Origin: CAWAYH01 sp963786195
GTDB lineage: Bacteria; Acidobacteriota; Vicinamibacteria; Vicinamibacterales; 2-12-FULL-66-21
Length of the DNA stretch: 64,000 bases
Assembly (NCBI GenBank): GCA_963786195.1
Contig: CAWAYH010000004.1
Location: forward strand, 372,001 to 436,000
Reading direction: 5' to 3'
Every line of letters starts with the position of its first letter. Position 1 is the stretch's first letter. This document shows, one piece after another, positions 39,468 to 49,434 of this stretch. Below the pieces are notes generated by a model. That model saw nothing but the letters and a program-made list of their open reading frames with translations. It did not search any database and had not been told where the DNA came from. The position numbers and the translations under genes were made by a program.

Positions 39468-40735
39468 CTACAAAATATTCGGGCCGTTTCTGAAATTCCC
39501 GCCAAGTATCGCGACAGAGTCGGCCCCGAGCCAGCCGTCGATCACCCGCGCGTAGACGGATCGGAAATCGGTCTCCATCCGCACGTCGCGGCTGCTGTTC
39601 TCGAGCGTCGGATTGTCGTTGCCGATGCGCAGGCTCGGCGCCGTGCCGTAGATCCCGCCGCGCACGCTGCCGCCAAGCACCATCATCAGGCTCGCGGCGC
39701 CGTGATCGGTGCCGTTGCTGCCGTTCTCGTCGATGCGACGCCCGAACTCCGAGAACTGCAGCACGAGCGTGTCGTTGAGCAGGCGCTGATTCGAGAGGTC
39801 GGTGTAGAAGGCAAACAATCCCTGGTCGAGCGTCGTCATCAACGTGCTGTAGGACCCGTTCGCCTGGTTGCCGTTCTGGTTGGCGTGCGTGTCGAACCCG
39901 CCGGTCTGAATCCAGTAGATGCTCGTGCCGACCTCATTGAACATCGCGCCGGCAATCATGCGCAGCGCCTGACCGAAGCCGGTGTTCGGGTAGGTCAGCG
40001 ACGGCGTGTAGTTCCCGGCCTGGCCCACGCGGTCCAGCGTGGCAAATGCGGCCTGCGCCGTCGAGTTCACGAACGCGAGGTGCGGACGATCGACCGGCAC
40101 GTGCGACGCGATGCGCGTCGCCGCGGGTCGCGAAAACGGCACGTCCGACGGATTCGCCGCGCTGTTCGGGCTCTGGAACGCATAGCTGGCGACGCTGGTG
40201 ATCGACGGCACGCCCACCGTCCGCGCGAGCAGCGTCCGCGGCGTCTCGCGGACCGTCGACCACGCCGTCAGCGGATCGACGGGCGACGGCAGACGATCGA
40301 GATACCGGCCCAGCCAGCCGTTGCCCTGCGGCGTCGACGGGTCCCCGGTGGACCAGATGTCCGTGCCCTCGAAGTGCGAGCGGCTCTGATTCGGATAGCC
40401 GGTGCGCTGGATGAGCGCCAGGCGGCCGGCGTTGAAGATGTTCCGCATGCCGGTCAGGCGCGGATGCAGGGCCAGCGCGTTCCCGCCGCTGTCCGACCCG
40501 ATCGTAGTAACCCATCCCGAATCGCCTGAGTCGGCCGCCGGACCGCGTACTGCGGGTCGGTGTACGGAATGAGCATGCTCAACCCGTCGTTGCCGCCCCC
40601 CAGGTACAAGACAACGAGGCTGCGCCGGGTCCGGCCCTGGGCTCGTGCGATATCCGTCAGAAATGATGGAGCCGCGAAGCCAACAGTGAAGGCGGCGACG
40701 CCGCCTTGCACGAACTCGCGTCTGGTCATCGGCAT
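39468..40735 (-). CDS. DUF1501 family secreted protein, two frameshifts
   Basis: Start at 40735 (MPMTRREFVQGG) with a twin-arginine signal (RREF, then VAAFTVGFAAPSFL). Mature start RRSLVVLYLGGGNDGLSMLIPY is the family hallmark. Later motifs: LALHPRLTGM-type region split by frame changes at about 40510 and 40450, TGYPNQSRSHFEGTDIWST, WIQTGGFDTHANQ, LQFSEFGRRIDENGSNGTDH and a C-terminal YARVIDGWLGADS. Belongs to the alkaline-phosphatase-like DUF1501 superfamily, exported folded by Tat. It is the second gene of a DUF1800-DUF1501 pair (16-bp gap), a conserved combination in Acidobacteria and Planctomycetes of unknown function. Confidence 0.87.
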
Positions 40736-40751
40736 GGGCGTGTCCTTGGCG

Positions 40752-42230
40752 TCACACGAGTTGATAGTCCCCGGATCCGGCAATGAGGTGCGCGAGTCCG
40801 GAGGCCTTCGTCGCCAGCTGGTTGTCGGATCCGGTCCAGGCCGGGCCGGCGCGCGTGTAATCGAGCAGCGCCGAGTAGCTGTCCGTGGCGAATTCCGACG
40901 GCGTCAGGCGATCCAGCATGTACGACAGGAGCGACTCGGGCGACGTCACCTGGCCGCGCACCTGATCGCGCAGGTTGATCCGCTGGTTCGCAGCGAGCGT
41001 CGACGCGAAGTTCATGCGCGCGAGCATGCCGCCGGTCGAGAACCACCCGGGACCAAGCTCCCAGCCGTTGACGTCGGGCGGCTCGAAGAGCTGTTGTCCC
41101 ATGTTGATCAGGGGATCCAGCGCGCTGTTGAGGGAGAAGCCGTTCCAGCCCACTTCCTTGATCGATCGCACGACGAACTCGACCGGCCACGAGTAACGCT
41201 TGTAGTAGTTCGAAGGATCGCGGAACTCGGGCGACAGCAGGATCGCGCGCACCATCGGCTCGATCTCGAAGTTTCTCGTGTAGTAGAGCCGCGCGAGGCC
41301 CTGGATGAAGCCCTCGTCGGGCGGATCGACCTCGTTGATGAAGTAGCGGTACAGCTTGCGCGCCAGCCTCGGGCCGGTCGCCGGGTGGCGCGCCACGGCA
41401 TTGATCAGATCGATGCCGTCCTGCATCCCCTCGGACGCCGACCGGGCGGGAATCACGCGCCCACCGTCCGAATAGATCGGGAACGTGAATTCCTTGGCCG
41501 TCGTTTCGTGCTGCGCGGCGTTGTAGAAGAAGTTCACGTACTCGGTGTTCGAATCGCGCGTGCCGATGCGGTTCAGGTTCCAGCCGGTGAACACGCGGGC
41601 GCCGGCATACACGTCGGTTTCGGCGAACTGGCCCACTCCCATCGAGAAGAGCTCCATGAGCTCTCGCGAGAAGTTCTCCTGGGGGCGCGCCCTGGTGTTC
41701 AGCCGGCCATCCAGCCAGACGAGCATCGCGGGATCTCTCGCGACCGCGAGCAGGAGGTCGCGGAAGTTGCCGAGCGCGTACTCGCGGAACAACTCGAGTT
41801 GTCCCTTCACGCCGCCCGTGCCCTCGTCTGCCCTGGCGGACAGCGTCCGCACCGCGATCGCGGTGCTGCCGAGATCGTTCTGAATCTTCGTGACCGCCGT
41901 CGCGAAGTGGTTGTGCCAGAAGAGGGCCATCTTCTCCTGCAGCGGCCGCGCGGTGTGGACCATGCGGAACAACCACCGCTGACGGGCGTCCAGGATATTG
42001 ATCACCGGCTGGAATCCCGCGCCGCTGCGCGCGGTCACGCCGACGTAGCCCGCCCTCTGAATGAACGAATCCACGTCGTCCGGGATGTCCCGATAGTTGA
42101 TGAGGTGAGCGGCGGCGCTGACGAAGCTGGTGAACCCGAGCCTCGTGAACTGCTCGACCTCCTCCTGACTCGCGCCGAAGCCGGCGCGCCGGAAGAGGTG
42201 GTCGATGTCCTGCTCCCGTCGGGTGTTCAT
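40752..42230 (-). CDS. DUF1800 family protein
   Basis: 492 residues, frame intact. Family markers: HLFRRAGFGASQEEVEQF at the N-terminus, MALFWHNHFATAV, DPAMLVWLDGRLN, ENFSRELMELFSMGVG and FTGWNLNR, FEPPDVNGWELGPGWFSTG. No signal peptide is seen. It is first gene of the pair with the DUF1501 protein. The role is unknown; co-occurrence suggests the two work as a unit on surface or exported material. Confidence 0.9.
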   Translation of the reverse strand: MNTRREQDIDHLFRRAGFGASQEEVEQFTRLGFTSFVSAAAHLINYRDIPDDVDSFIQRAGYVGVTARSGAGFQPVINILDARQRWLFRMVHTARPLQEKMALFWHNHFATAVTKIQNDLGSTAIAVRTLSARADEGTGGVKGQLELFREYALGNFRDLLLAVARDPAMLVWLDGRLNTRARPQENFSRELMELFSMGVGQFAETDVYAGARVFTGWNLNRIGTRDSNTEYVNFFYNAAQHETTAKEFTFPIYSDGGRVIPARSASEGMQDGIDLINAVARHPATGPRLARKLYRYFINEVDPPDEGFIQGLARLYYTRNFEIEPMVRAILLSPEFRDPSNYYKRYSWPVEFVVRSIKEVGWNGFSLNSALDPLINMGQQLFEPPDVNGWELGPGWFSTGGMLARMNFASTLAANQRINLRDQVRGQVTSPESLLSYMLDRLTPSEFATDSYSALLDYTRAGPAWTGSDNQLATKASGLAHLIAGSGDYQLV

Positions 42231-42302
42231 GCTGGCTCTCCCCTGAAGGACTCCGATGCTACGCCCAGTCGCGGGATACCGGAATACTCCACCGCAGCAT
42301 AG

Positions 42303-42480
42303 TTAATCGGGGGACTTCGTCCCCCGAACCCCCTTACACGCTCACTCGCGGGGGCCCCTGGCCCCGCTTCCGCCTACGCTGAAGCTCCGGCGAGACCTCG
42401 CCGAAGCGCCTGCGCGCGAAGGCGGGCCGTTCGCGTGGCTCACTCGCTGCGCTCGTTCGCATCTGGCTTCGGTTGAGCTC
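42303..42480. repeat. Dispersed GC-rich intergenic repeat with terminal hairpin (copy 2, inverted)
   Basis: Inverse complement of modules in 27166-27325: CGGGGGACTTCGTCCCCCG hairpin at the left end, the TACACGCTCACTCGC element, GCTCCGGCGAGACCTCGCC (about 42386-42404), and the GTGGCTCACTCGCTGCGCTC block. It also shares CTTCCGCCTACGCTGAAGC with 39441-39460. Lies between the DUF1800 gene and the Ada fusion. Confidence 0.7.
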
Positions 42481-42564
42481 GGAAGCGATCACAATTCCGT
42501 GTCGGACGATCCCAAAACCGGCTGGAGTGGTTAGACCGGCCGGGAGCATGAATAGTTACACCCG

Positions 42565-44860
42565 TCAGCTCAGAATGCGGCTGAATCCGAACAGTTCGTC
42601 TCCCTTGTCTGGCTCGCCCTGGAACTGACGAAGCAGGAGTCGCGCCGCCAGCCAGGCGACCGCGGCGCCGTGACGTCCGTGGCCGAGCGCGAAGAGGTGC
42701 CTCGGGAAATTGCGATGAAGGCCGACGAACGGGAGGCCGTCGGCCGTCCCGTCGTGCGTGACGTCCCACGACCACTCGGGCATCGCGCCTGAAATCGCCG
42801 GATACAATGTCGAAAGCTGGTACATCAATTGACCGGTTCGCTGCACGAGCGCCTTGTCGCGGGCGCGGGCCGGAATCGGCGGCTGATCCGCGCCCATGAA
42901 GAGCGCGCGATCGTCCTTGAGCCAGCGGAGAAAATGCGGCGGATCCGCGCTGTCGCGCAATGCCGCCGTTCGCGCGCCAAGCTCCCGGCGTACGGCGGCC
43001 GGAAGCACCTCGGTCACGACTGCGTAGCCGACCAGTGGGTGAAGGTGCCGCCGCAAGCCTCTCAAATCGGCGAGCTGTGTGGCGGTCGCAATCACGACCG
43101 CCTGGGCGCGAATCGATCCGCCGGCCGTCGCCACCTCGACGCGTTTCCGGCTCGCACGGATGCGGCGGACGGCGGTCTGCTCGAAGAGTCTGTACGCCGC
43201 GCTGCACTGCGGCCGACGCCAGCCCGACGCACGCGCGATACGGATCGATGACGGCCCCGCGCGTTCGAATCGCGCCGCCGCCTTCGGCCGATGCTTCGCG
43301 CGTGAGCGCCGCCGCGGTCACCCAGGAGTGATCGAGACCCGCTTGACGCCGTGCGTCGTACTCGCGCCTGAGCCGCTTGACGGATTCCGGCTCACGCCGG
43401 ACGACCTGCAGCAGATCCTGCGGAGCCCACTCGCACCGAAGATCGAGCCGCCGGATCGTGGCGGAGAAGTCGAGCGACGCGCGGCGGATGCCCTGCCAGA
43501 GGTGACGCGCGGCGCGCAGACCGTGCGCCGCGGCCGTTTCCTGAAACGATGCGTCGAACGCTTCGCGGATCAGTCCGGGGGACCCGGCCGTCGATCCCGC
43601 GCCGACTCTTCCCGCTTCCAGCAGGATGACCTTCACGCCGGCGGCGGCGAACAGGTACGCGCACGCGCAGCCGGTCAGGCCTCCGCCGACAATGACGACG
43701 TCGGCGTCATTGTCACCATGGCCACCATGAGACCCGCGGAATCGGGGATACGACGGACGGCGGCTCTTGGGAAATCTGTCCAGCCAGAACGGACGACTCA
43801 CGCGACAGATTATGACCCAGGTACGTTCGTTCGCCAGAAGCGCGCGCTTCCGGCCCTCGCCCCAGTGGTAGCCGCCGGGCGTGCCGTCCTCCCGGATCAC
43901 GCGATGGCACGGCACGATGATCGCCGTGGGATTGGAGGCACAGGCCCGCGCCACCGCCCGCGCCGCGCGGGGCTGACCGATCTTCCTCGCCACCTCGCTG
44001 TAGCTGCGCGTCCGCCCGCGCGGGATCCGCTGCAGCTCGCGCCACACACGACGCTGAAACGCCGTCGCGCGGACGTCGACCGGCAACCGCGGATCGGGCG
44101 CGCCGTGCTGGAGGCTGGCCAGGATTTGACGGACCCACGCGCCCAGCCGAGCGTCACCGGGGCTGATACGAGCGGCCGGGTACTCCGTCCGGAGCGCCGC
44201 ATCGAGCGTCGCAGCGGACGAGCCGATCTTCACGGAGCACACGCCGCGGTCGGTCGCCGCGACGAGGAGCTGTCCGAGGGGCGATTCGACGATGACGTAG
44301 TGGACGGTCGAACCCTGTCCGCCGCGCGCGTAGGCGGCAGGCGTCATGCCGAGCGTCGACGCTGCGGATTCGTACACGCGACTGCCGGATCCATAGCCGG
44401 CATCGTAGGTCGCAGCGGCGACGCCATGGCCATTGCGAAGCCCGGCCTTGAGCACGCCCACCCGGCACGCATCCTTGTACTCACGCGGAGAAATCCCGAG
44501 CACGTGCTTGAAGGTGCGCAACAGATGATGTGGGCTGCCGCCGACCTGACGGGCCAGGTCGCCCAGCGTCGGATTCGCATCGGCGCTGGACGCAATCACG
44601 GCGCAGACCCGGCGGACGCGATCGACGGCGGGCGGCACGCTTGCCGGCAGCGTCGGCCGGCACCGCCGGCACGCCCGGAATCCTGCCGCCTCGGCCGCCG
44701 GCGCCGTGGCGAAGAACTTCACGCCCTCGCGCCGCGGACGACGGCTGGGGCAGGTCGGACGGCAGTAGATCCGTGTCGAGGGGACGGCGTAGACGAACAC
44801 ACCGTCCCATTGCGCGTCGCGCGCGTTGACCGCGTTCCAGAGAAGGGCTTCATTCAACAT
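42565..44860 (-). CDS. Ada methyltransferase/regulator fused to an FAD-dependent oxidoreductase, one frameshift
   Basis: About 765 residues. Residues 1-80: Ada zinc domain with four Cys (YCRPTCPSRRPRREG, FRACRRCRP). Residues about 90-185: AraC-type helix-turn-helix (LARQVGGSPHHLLRTFK, ATYDAGYGSGSRVYE). Residues about 190-350: O6-methylguanine-DNA methyltransferase with the acceptor Cys in IIVPCHRVIREDGTPGGY. Then a 40-residue linker runs without stop into DADVVIVGGGLTGCACAYLF, the FAD dinucleotide motif of DAO-type oxidoreductases, ending GHGRHGAAVAWLAARLLLRQ. One +1 change at about 43190 lies inside the oxidase. The Ada part repairs and senses methyl damage. The oxidase part resembles glycine/sarcosine oxidases. 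The junction frame is intact, so the fusion appears real. Confidence 0.75.
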
Positions 44861-44992
44861 GTCGTCACGATACGGCAGCGCGTCGATTGCCGCTATCCGC
44901 AGATTGACGTCAAACTCTCGAGATACTTGTCAGAATACAGAATACAGAAGACAGAATACACTGGCCGTCGGCCCCTGTTTTCCGGAGTCCCC
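44861..44992 (+). other. Intergenic region with short CAGAATA repeats
   Basis: Shared upstream region of the divergent Ada fusion and DUF885 genes. It contains a short tandem of CAGAATA/CAGAAGA units at about 44933-44960. No clear Ada box or promoter was recognised. Confidence 0.4.
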
Positions 44993-46285
44993 ATGAGACC
45001 TGCGTTGCTCCTCGCCTGCTGCGGTTTCGTCATGATCTCTGCCGCTCACCAGAAGTCCGCCACCACTATGGATTCGATAGCTGAACGTTACGTCAAGGTC
45101 GTGCTGGCGCTGGGCCAGCACGACGCCGACTATGTCGACGCGTACTACGGGCCGCCGGCCTGGAAAAGCGAGGCCGAAGCGACGAAGATCGACCTCGACT
45201 CGATAGCAACGCGCGCGACCGAGCTCCGTGCCGCCTTGAAAAAGGAGCCCGCCGGTTCGGACGAGCCGGGCCGCCTGCGCTGGCAGTACCTCGATCACCA
45301 GCTCTCCGCGCTCATCACGAGAGTCCGGATGCTCAAGGGCGAGCGGCTGACCTTCGATCAGGAATCCAAAGCGCTCTACGACGCCGTCGCGCCGACGTAC
45401 CCCGCGTCGCACTTCCAGGCGATCCTCGACAAGCTCGAGAAGCGTTTTCCCGGAAACGGACCGCTCGTCAGCCGCTACGAGGCGTGGCGCGCGCCGTTCG
45501 TCATCCCGCGCGACAAGCTCGACGCGGTTTTTCAGACGGCGATCAAGGCGGCGCGCGAGCGCACCGCGAAACACACGACGCTGCCGCCGGGGGAGCGCTT
45601 CACCGTCGAGTACGTCACGGACAAATCGTGGAGCGGCTACAACTGGTACCAGGGCGACTACCGAAGCCTGATTCAGGTGAACACCGACCTGCCGATCTTC
45701 ATCGATCGCGCGATCGACCTGGCGTGCCACGAAGGGTATCCCGGCCACCACGTCTACAACGCGCTGCTCGAGAAGCATCTCGTCCGCGACCGCGGGTGGG
45801 TCGAGTTCTCGGTCTATCCGCTGTTCTCCCCGCAGTCGCTCATCGCGGAAGGCACGGCGAACTTCGGGATCGAGGTCGCGTTCCCCGGTCGAGGAGCGCG
45901 TGGACTTCGAGCGCGACGGTGCTCTTCCCCGCCGCCGGGCTCGATCCGTCGCGCGGCCGCGGAATACTACGAAGTGCAGGATCTCGTCGAACAGCTGTCG
46001 TACGCCGGCAACGAGGCCGCGCGCCAGTACCTGGACGGCAAGATCGATGCGGCAGCCGCGGCCGGGTGGCTCGAGCGCTACGCGCTCTATGCCCCGGACC
46101 GGGCGAAGCAGCGCGTGCGGTTCATCGATCAGTACCGCAGCTACGTGATCAACTACAACCTGGGCAAGGACCTGGTTCGTCGCTACATCGAATCGCGCGG
46201 CGGCACGGCACGTGATTCGGCCCGGCGCTGGGACGAATTCGAGAAGCTGATCTCGTCCCCGCGGCTGCCGTCCGGACTGCAGTAG
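44993..46285 (+). CDS. DUF885 family secreted protein (putative metallopeptidase)
   Basis: Starts at ATG 44993 (MRPALLLACCGFVMISAAHQ), 430 codons. The zinc-type motif HEGYPGHH lies in LACHEGYPGHHVYNALLEK, followed by LIAEGTANFGIEVAFP, with the family C-terminus YNLGKDLVRRYIE. The frame looks open throughout, but the segment after EVAFP (about 45892-45955) reads as nonsense (GRGARGLRARRCSSPPPG). Removing three single G's, at about 45892, 45922 and 45953, gives VEERVDFERD, VLFPAAGLDPSR and AAEYYEV, the expected family sequence. Three +1 insertions cancel out. Likely exported and peptide-cleaving, by family resemblance. Confidence 0.8.
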   Translation: MRPALLLACCGFVMISAAHQKSATTMDSIAERYVKVVLALGQHDADYVDAYYGPPAWKSEAEATKIDLDSIATRATELRAALKKEPAGSDEPGRLRWQYLDHQLSALITRVRMLKGERLTFDQESKALYDAVAPTYPASHFQAILDKLEKRFPGNGPLVSRYEAWRAPFVIPRDKLDAVFQTAIKAARERTAKHTTLPPGERFTVEYVTDKSWSGYNWYQGDYRSLIQVNTDLPIFIDRAIDLACHEGYPGHHVYNALLEKHLVRDRGWVEFSVYPLFSPQSLIAEGTANFGIEVAFPGRGARGLRARRCSSPPPGSIRRAAAEYYEVQDLVEQLSYAGNEAARQYLDGKIDAAAAAGWLERYALYAPDRAKQRVRFIDQYRSYVINYNLGKDLVRRYIESRGGTARDSARRWDEFEKLISSPRLPSGLQ

Positions 46286-46400
46286 ACGGTCCACGACCCC
46301 CCGGAGCCTGTGGTTCCATTAGGTTTTCTGATGACCCTCGGGCCGCCCTTTCAGAGTAAGGTGTCACCTATCTGAAACAGTTGAGGGGAGGACCCGAGTC

Positions 46401-49312
46401 ATGTCTATCGCGAGGTCAATCTTCGGCCGGTGGGTGTCTGCCGCGCTGCTCGTCGTCGTCGCGGCCGGGTGGAGCGCGGTCGCCGCGCAGGGCCCGACCG
46501 GCGTCATCGAGGGCGTCGTCCGCGACGAACAGGGCGGCGTGCTGCCGGGCGTCACGATGACGCTGCGCAACCAGGACACCGGCGTCACGCGCACGCGGTG
46601 TCACGAAGCGGACGGCCGCTACACGCTTCCCGGCGCTCGCGCCCGGCACGCTACACGTGCGCGCCGAGCTGTCGGGATTCGCGACCAACGAAGTCGCAGA
46701 CATCGTCATCACGATCGGCCTCGGCGCTCCGCCAGGACCTCAGCATGAAGGTGCAGTCGCTGCACGGAAGCCGTGACGGTCGTCGGCGAATCGCCGGTCG
46801 TCGACACGACCAAGGCCGAAGTCTCCGGCGTCGTCACCAAGCAGCAGATCGAGACGCTGCCGATCAACTCGCGGCAGTACCTCTCGCTGGCGCTGCTCGT
46901 GCCGGGCACGACGGTTGACGCGACGCGGTCGTTCTTCGCGACCGTCAACGCCGGCGGGTCGATGACCTTCAACGGCACCGGCAACGTCGTCGACGGCATG
47001 ATCAACAACTGGGCGGAGGACGGCGAGCCGCGGCAGGATCTGCCGGAGGACGCGGTCGAGGAGTTCAAGGTCACCAACTCGTCGTACAAGGCCGAGTTCG
47101 GCCTGGCCACCGGCGGCGTCGTGCAGGTCGTCACCAAGTCGGGCACGAACGCTGTTCCGCGGCACGGTGTTCGAGTACTTCCGGGACAAGTCGCTGAACG
47201 CCAAGGGCGTGTTCGAGACCGTCAAGCCGGCGTATCAGCGGCATCAGTTCGGCGGCAGCGCGCGGCGGGCCGATCGTCCAGGACAAGGTGCATTTCTTCG
47301 GCGTCGTTCGAGCGGACCGATCAGGACGAGTTCTACACGGTCAACACGGGCCAGCCGCAGTTCTACGGCGCGCTCGAGGGCACGTTCCCGCAGCCCTCGT
47401 GACGCAACCTCTATTCGGCGCGCGGCGACTGGCAGATCAGCAACTCACAGAACGTGTTCGGGCGCTACCTCGGCGAGAACGAAGTGCAAGGCCGTGCCAG
47501 GGCTGCGGCGGCACCAGCGCGTCGGGCCGCGACGAGGAGATCCCGCGACGGTCGATCGTCGCCGGCCACACGTGGATCAGCGGCAGCGCGCGCGCTGAAC
47601 GACTTCCGCTTCCAGTATGCGTACGCCGCGTTCTACGGCTACCCGGGCGGCACCGAGCCCTGGTCGACAGGTCGGAGAGTTCCCGCCGGAGCGGCTCGAG
47701 CCGTTCGACGCGTCAGTACACGGTTCCCGTCGCTCTCCTACGGCAACAACTACGACTACATCAGCCCGGAGAGCCGCTGGGAGTTCAAGGACACCTACTC
47801 GCTGAACTACACGAAGCACACCGTGAAGATCGGCGGCGAGTACAACTACAACCCGTACACGTCGGAGGACGCCCTCAACCTCGCGGACGCCGGCGGCACG
47901 TACCAGTTCACGCAGGGATCAGGTGTTCGATCCGAACAACCCCGCCGACGATCGCCGGCGCTGCACCGGCGCGATCCGCTATTCAGCGCGACCGAGCAAC
48001 GCCACGACGCGTGACCCACCCGACGCAGTACTACGTCGGCGTTCGTCCAGGACGACTGGCGCGTCAGGTCGCAACGTGACCGTCAACCTCGGCCTGCGCT
48101 ACGAGCGGCTGTATGGCTCGGCCGAACGAGGATCTCGACCCGAACGACTTCCCGCGGCCGCTGCCGTATCGTCGACGTGTCGGAGCGCGGCGACAAGAAC
48201 AACTTCGGCCCGCGGACGGGCGTCGCCTGGGATCGTCAAGGGCGACGGCGACACGGTCGTGCGCGGCGCGCTACGGCATGTACTACGGCCACATCCGGCT
48301 GCTCGGCACGCTGCCGGAGTTCAACAACTTCAAGACGTTCACGATGACGATCAACAACCCGTCGTACCCGGATCCGTTCCACGGCCAGCGACCCGCACGG
48401 ACTTCATCGTGCCGTCGGCGGCGCCGAACATCACGGTCGTGGCCAACGACATGGTCCAGCCGCTGGCGCACCAGGCCAGCGGCGGCATGTCGCAGCGGCT
48501 GCAGCGACGCGTTCGCGCTGCACGTCGACGCGCGTCTACAACAACACCAACGGGGACTACAAGACGCTGGACATCAACGCGCGCAATCCCCGGTCACGGG
48601 CCTGCGGCCGGATCCCGACGTACGGGCGAATCGATCAGGTGCGGCCGGACGCCGAAGCTGCGAGTACACGGCGCTGTACACGAAGCTCGAGAAGCGCTAT
48701 CAGCCAGAACTACCAGTACACTGGTGTCGTACACGTTCACCGACGCCGACGACAACGCGCCGATGGCGCGGTTCCTCGATCCGTTCGATCTACACGCGTC
48801 GACTGGGGCCCGTCGAACGGCGAGCGCCGGCATGCCATCGTCGCCAGCGGATCGGTCCTGCTGCCGTGGGACATCAACGTCGGCGCGCTGTGGTCGTACC
48901 GCATCGCAGCTGCCCTGGTCAGCGCAGGCGCAGGCCGCGATCTCAACGGCGACGGGTTCACGTCAGATCTGGTGCCGGGCACGACCAGGAACTCCGGCAG
49001 CCGCGAGCTCAACCTCGACGCGGTGAATGCCTACCGGGCGCTCACCAACCTGGCGGCGATCGACGCCAGACACGATCGACAGCTCGCGCATCAACATCAT
49101 CGACCTGCGCGTCAGCAAGCGCATTCCGCTTCGGCGGCGACCGACGGATCGAGCTGATCGCGCCAGGCGTTCAACCTGTTCAACACGCGGAACCTGCAGG
49201 CGCAGTTCGGCGGCGGCCGCGTGACCAACGCGCTGTCGAACGACGTTCGGCCGCATCACCAGCGCGCGGCCGAACCGTCAGGTCGAGCTGGCGCTCAGGT
49301 TGAACTGGTAAG
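46401..49312 (+). pseudogene. TonB-dependent receptor with carboxypeptidase-regulatory domain, densely frame-broken
   Basis: ATG 46401 follows GAGGGGAGG. Signal peptide (LLVVVAAGWSAVAAQ), then a CarbopepD-reg domain (GVIEGVVRDEQGGVLPGVTM), plug (ESPVVDTTKAEVSGVVTKQQ, IETLPINSRQYLSLALLVPG, VVQVVTKSGTN) and a long barrel (NFGPRTGVAWD, GLRYERLYGS, NIIDLRVSKRIPFGGDRRIE, QAFNLFNTRNLQAQFGGGRV) ending RLNW and TAA at 49312. About 960 residues when joined. Over thirty frame changes, starting at 46635 and spaced 6 to about 390 bases, each solved by deleting one base. One in-frame TGA (47400) also occurs. Outer-membrane importer of large substrates; paired with the S9 peptidase next door it likely takes up peptides. 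Confidence 0.75.
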
Positions 49313-49434
49313 CGTCCGCGCTGCGCGGACACGGAGGGTACGGGTCACGGGCTATCGAGCCGGACACGAAGCGTCTGGGCCTGATCAGTCCGACTGCGGC
49401 GATCGAGAGCCTGTTCGTGTCGCTCGGCAGGCGA

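Noticed and set aside
40560..42302. 580-codon frame on the plus strand opposite the DUF1501/DUF1800 genes
   Set aside because: Arg/Val/His-rich antisense shadow; the minus strand carries recognised families.
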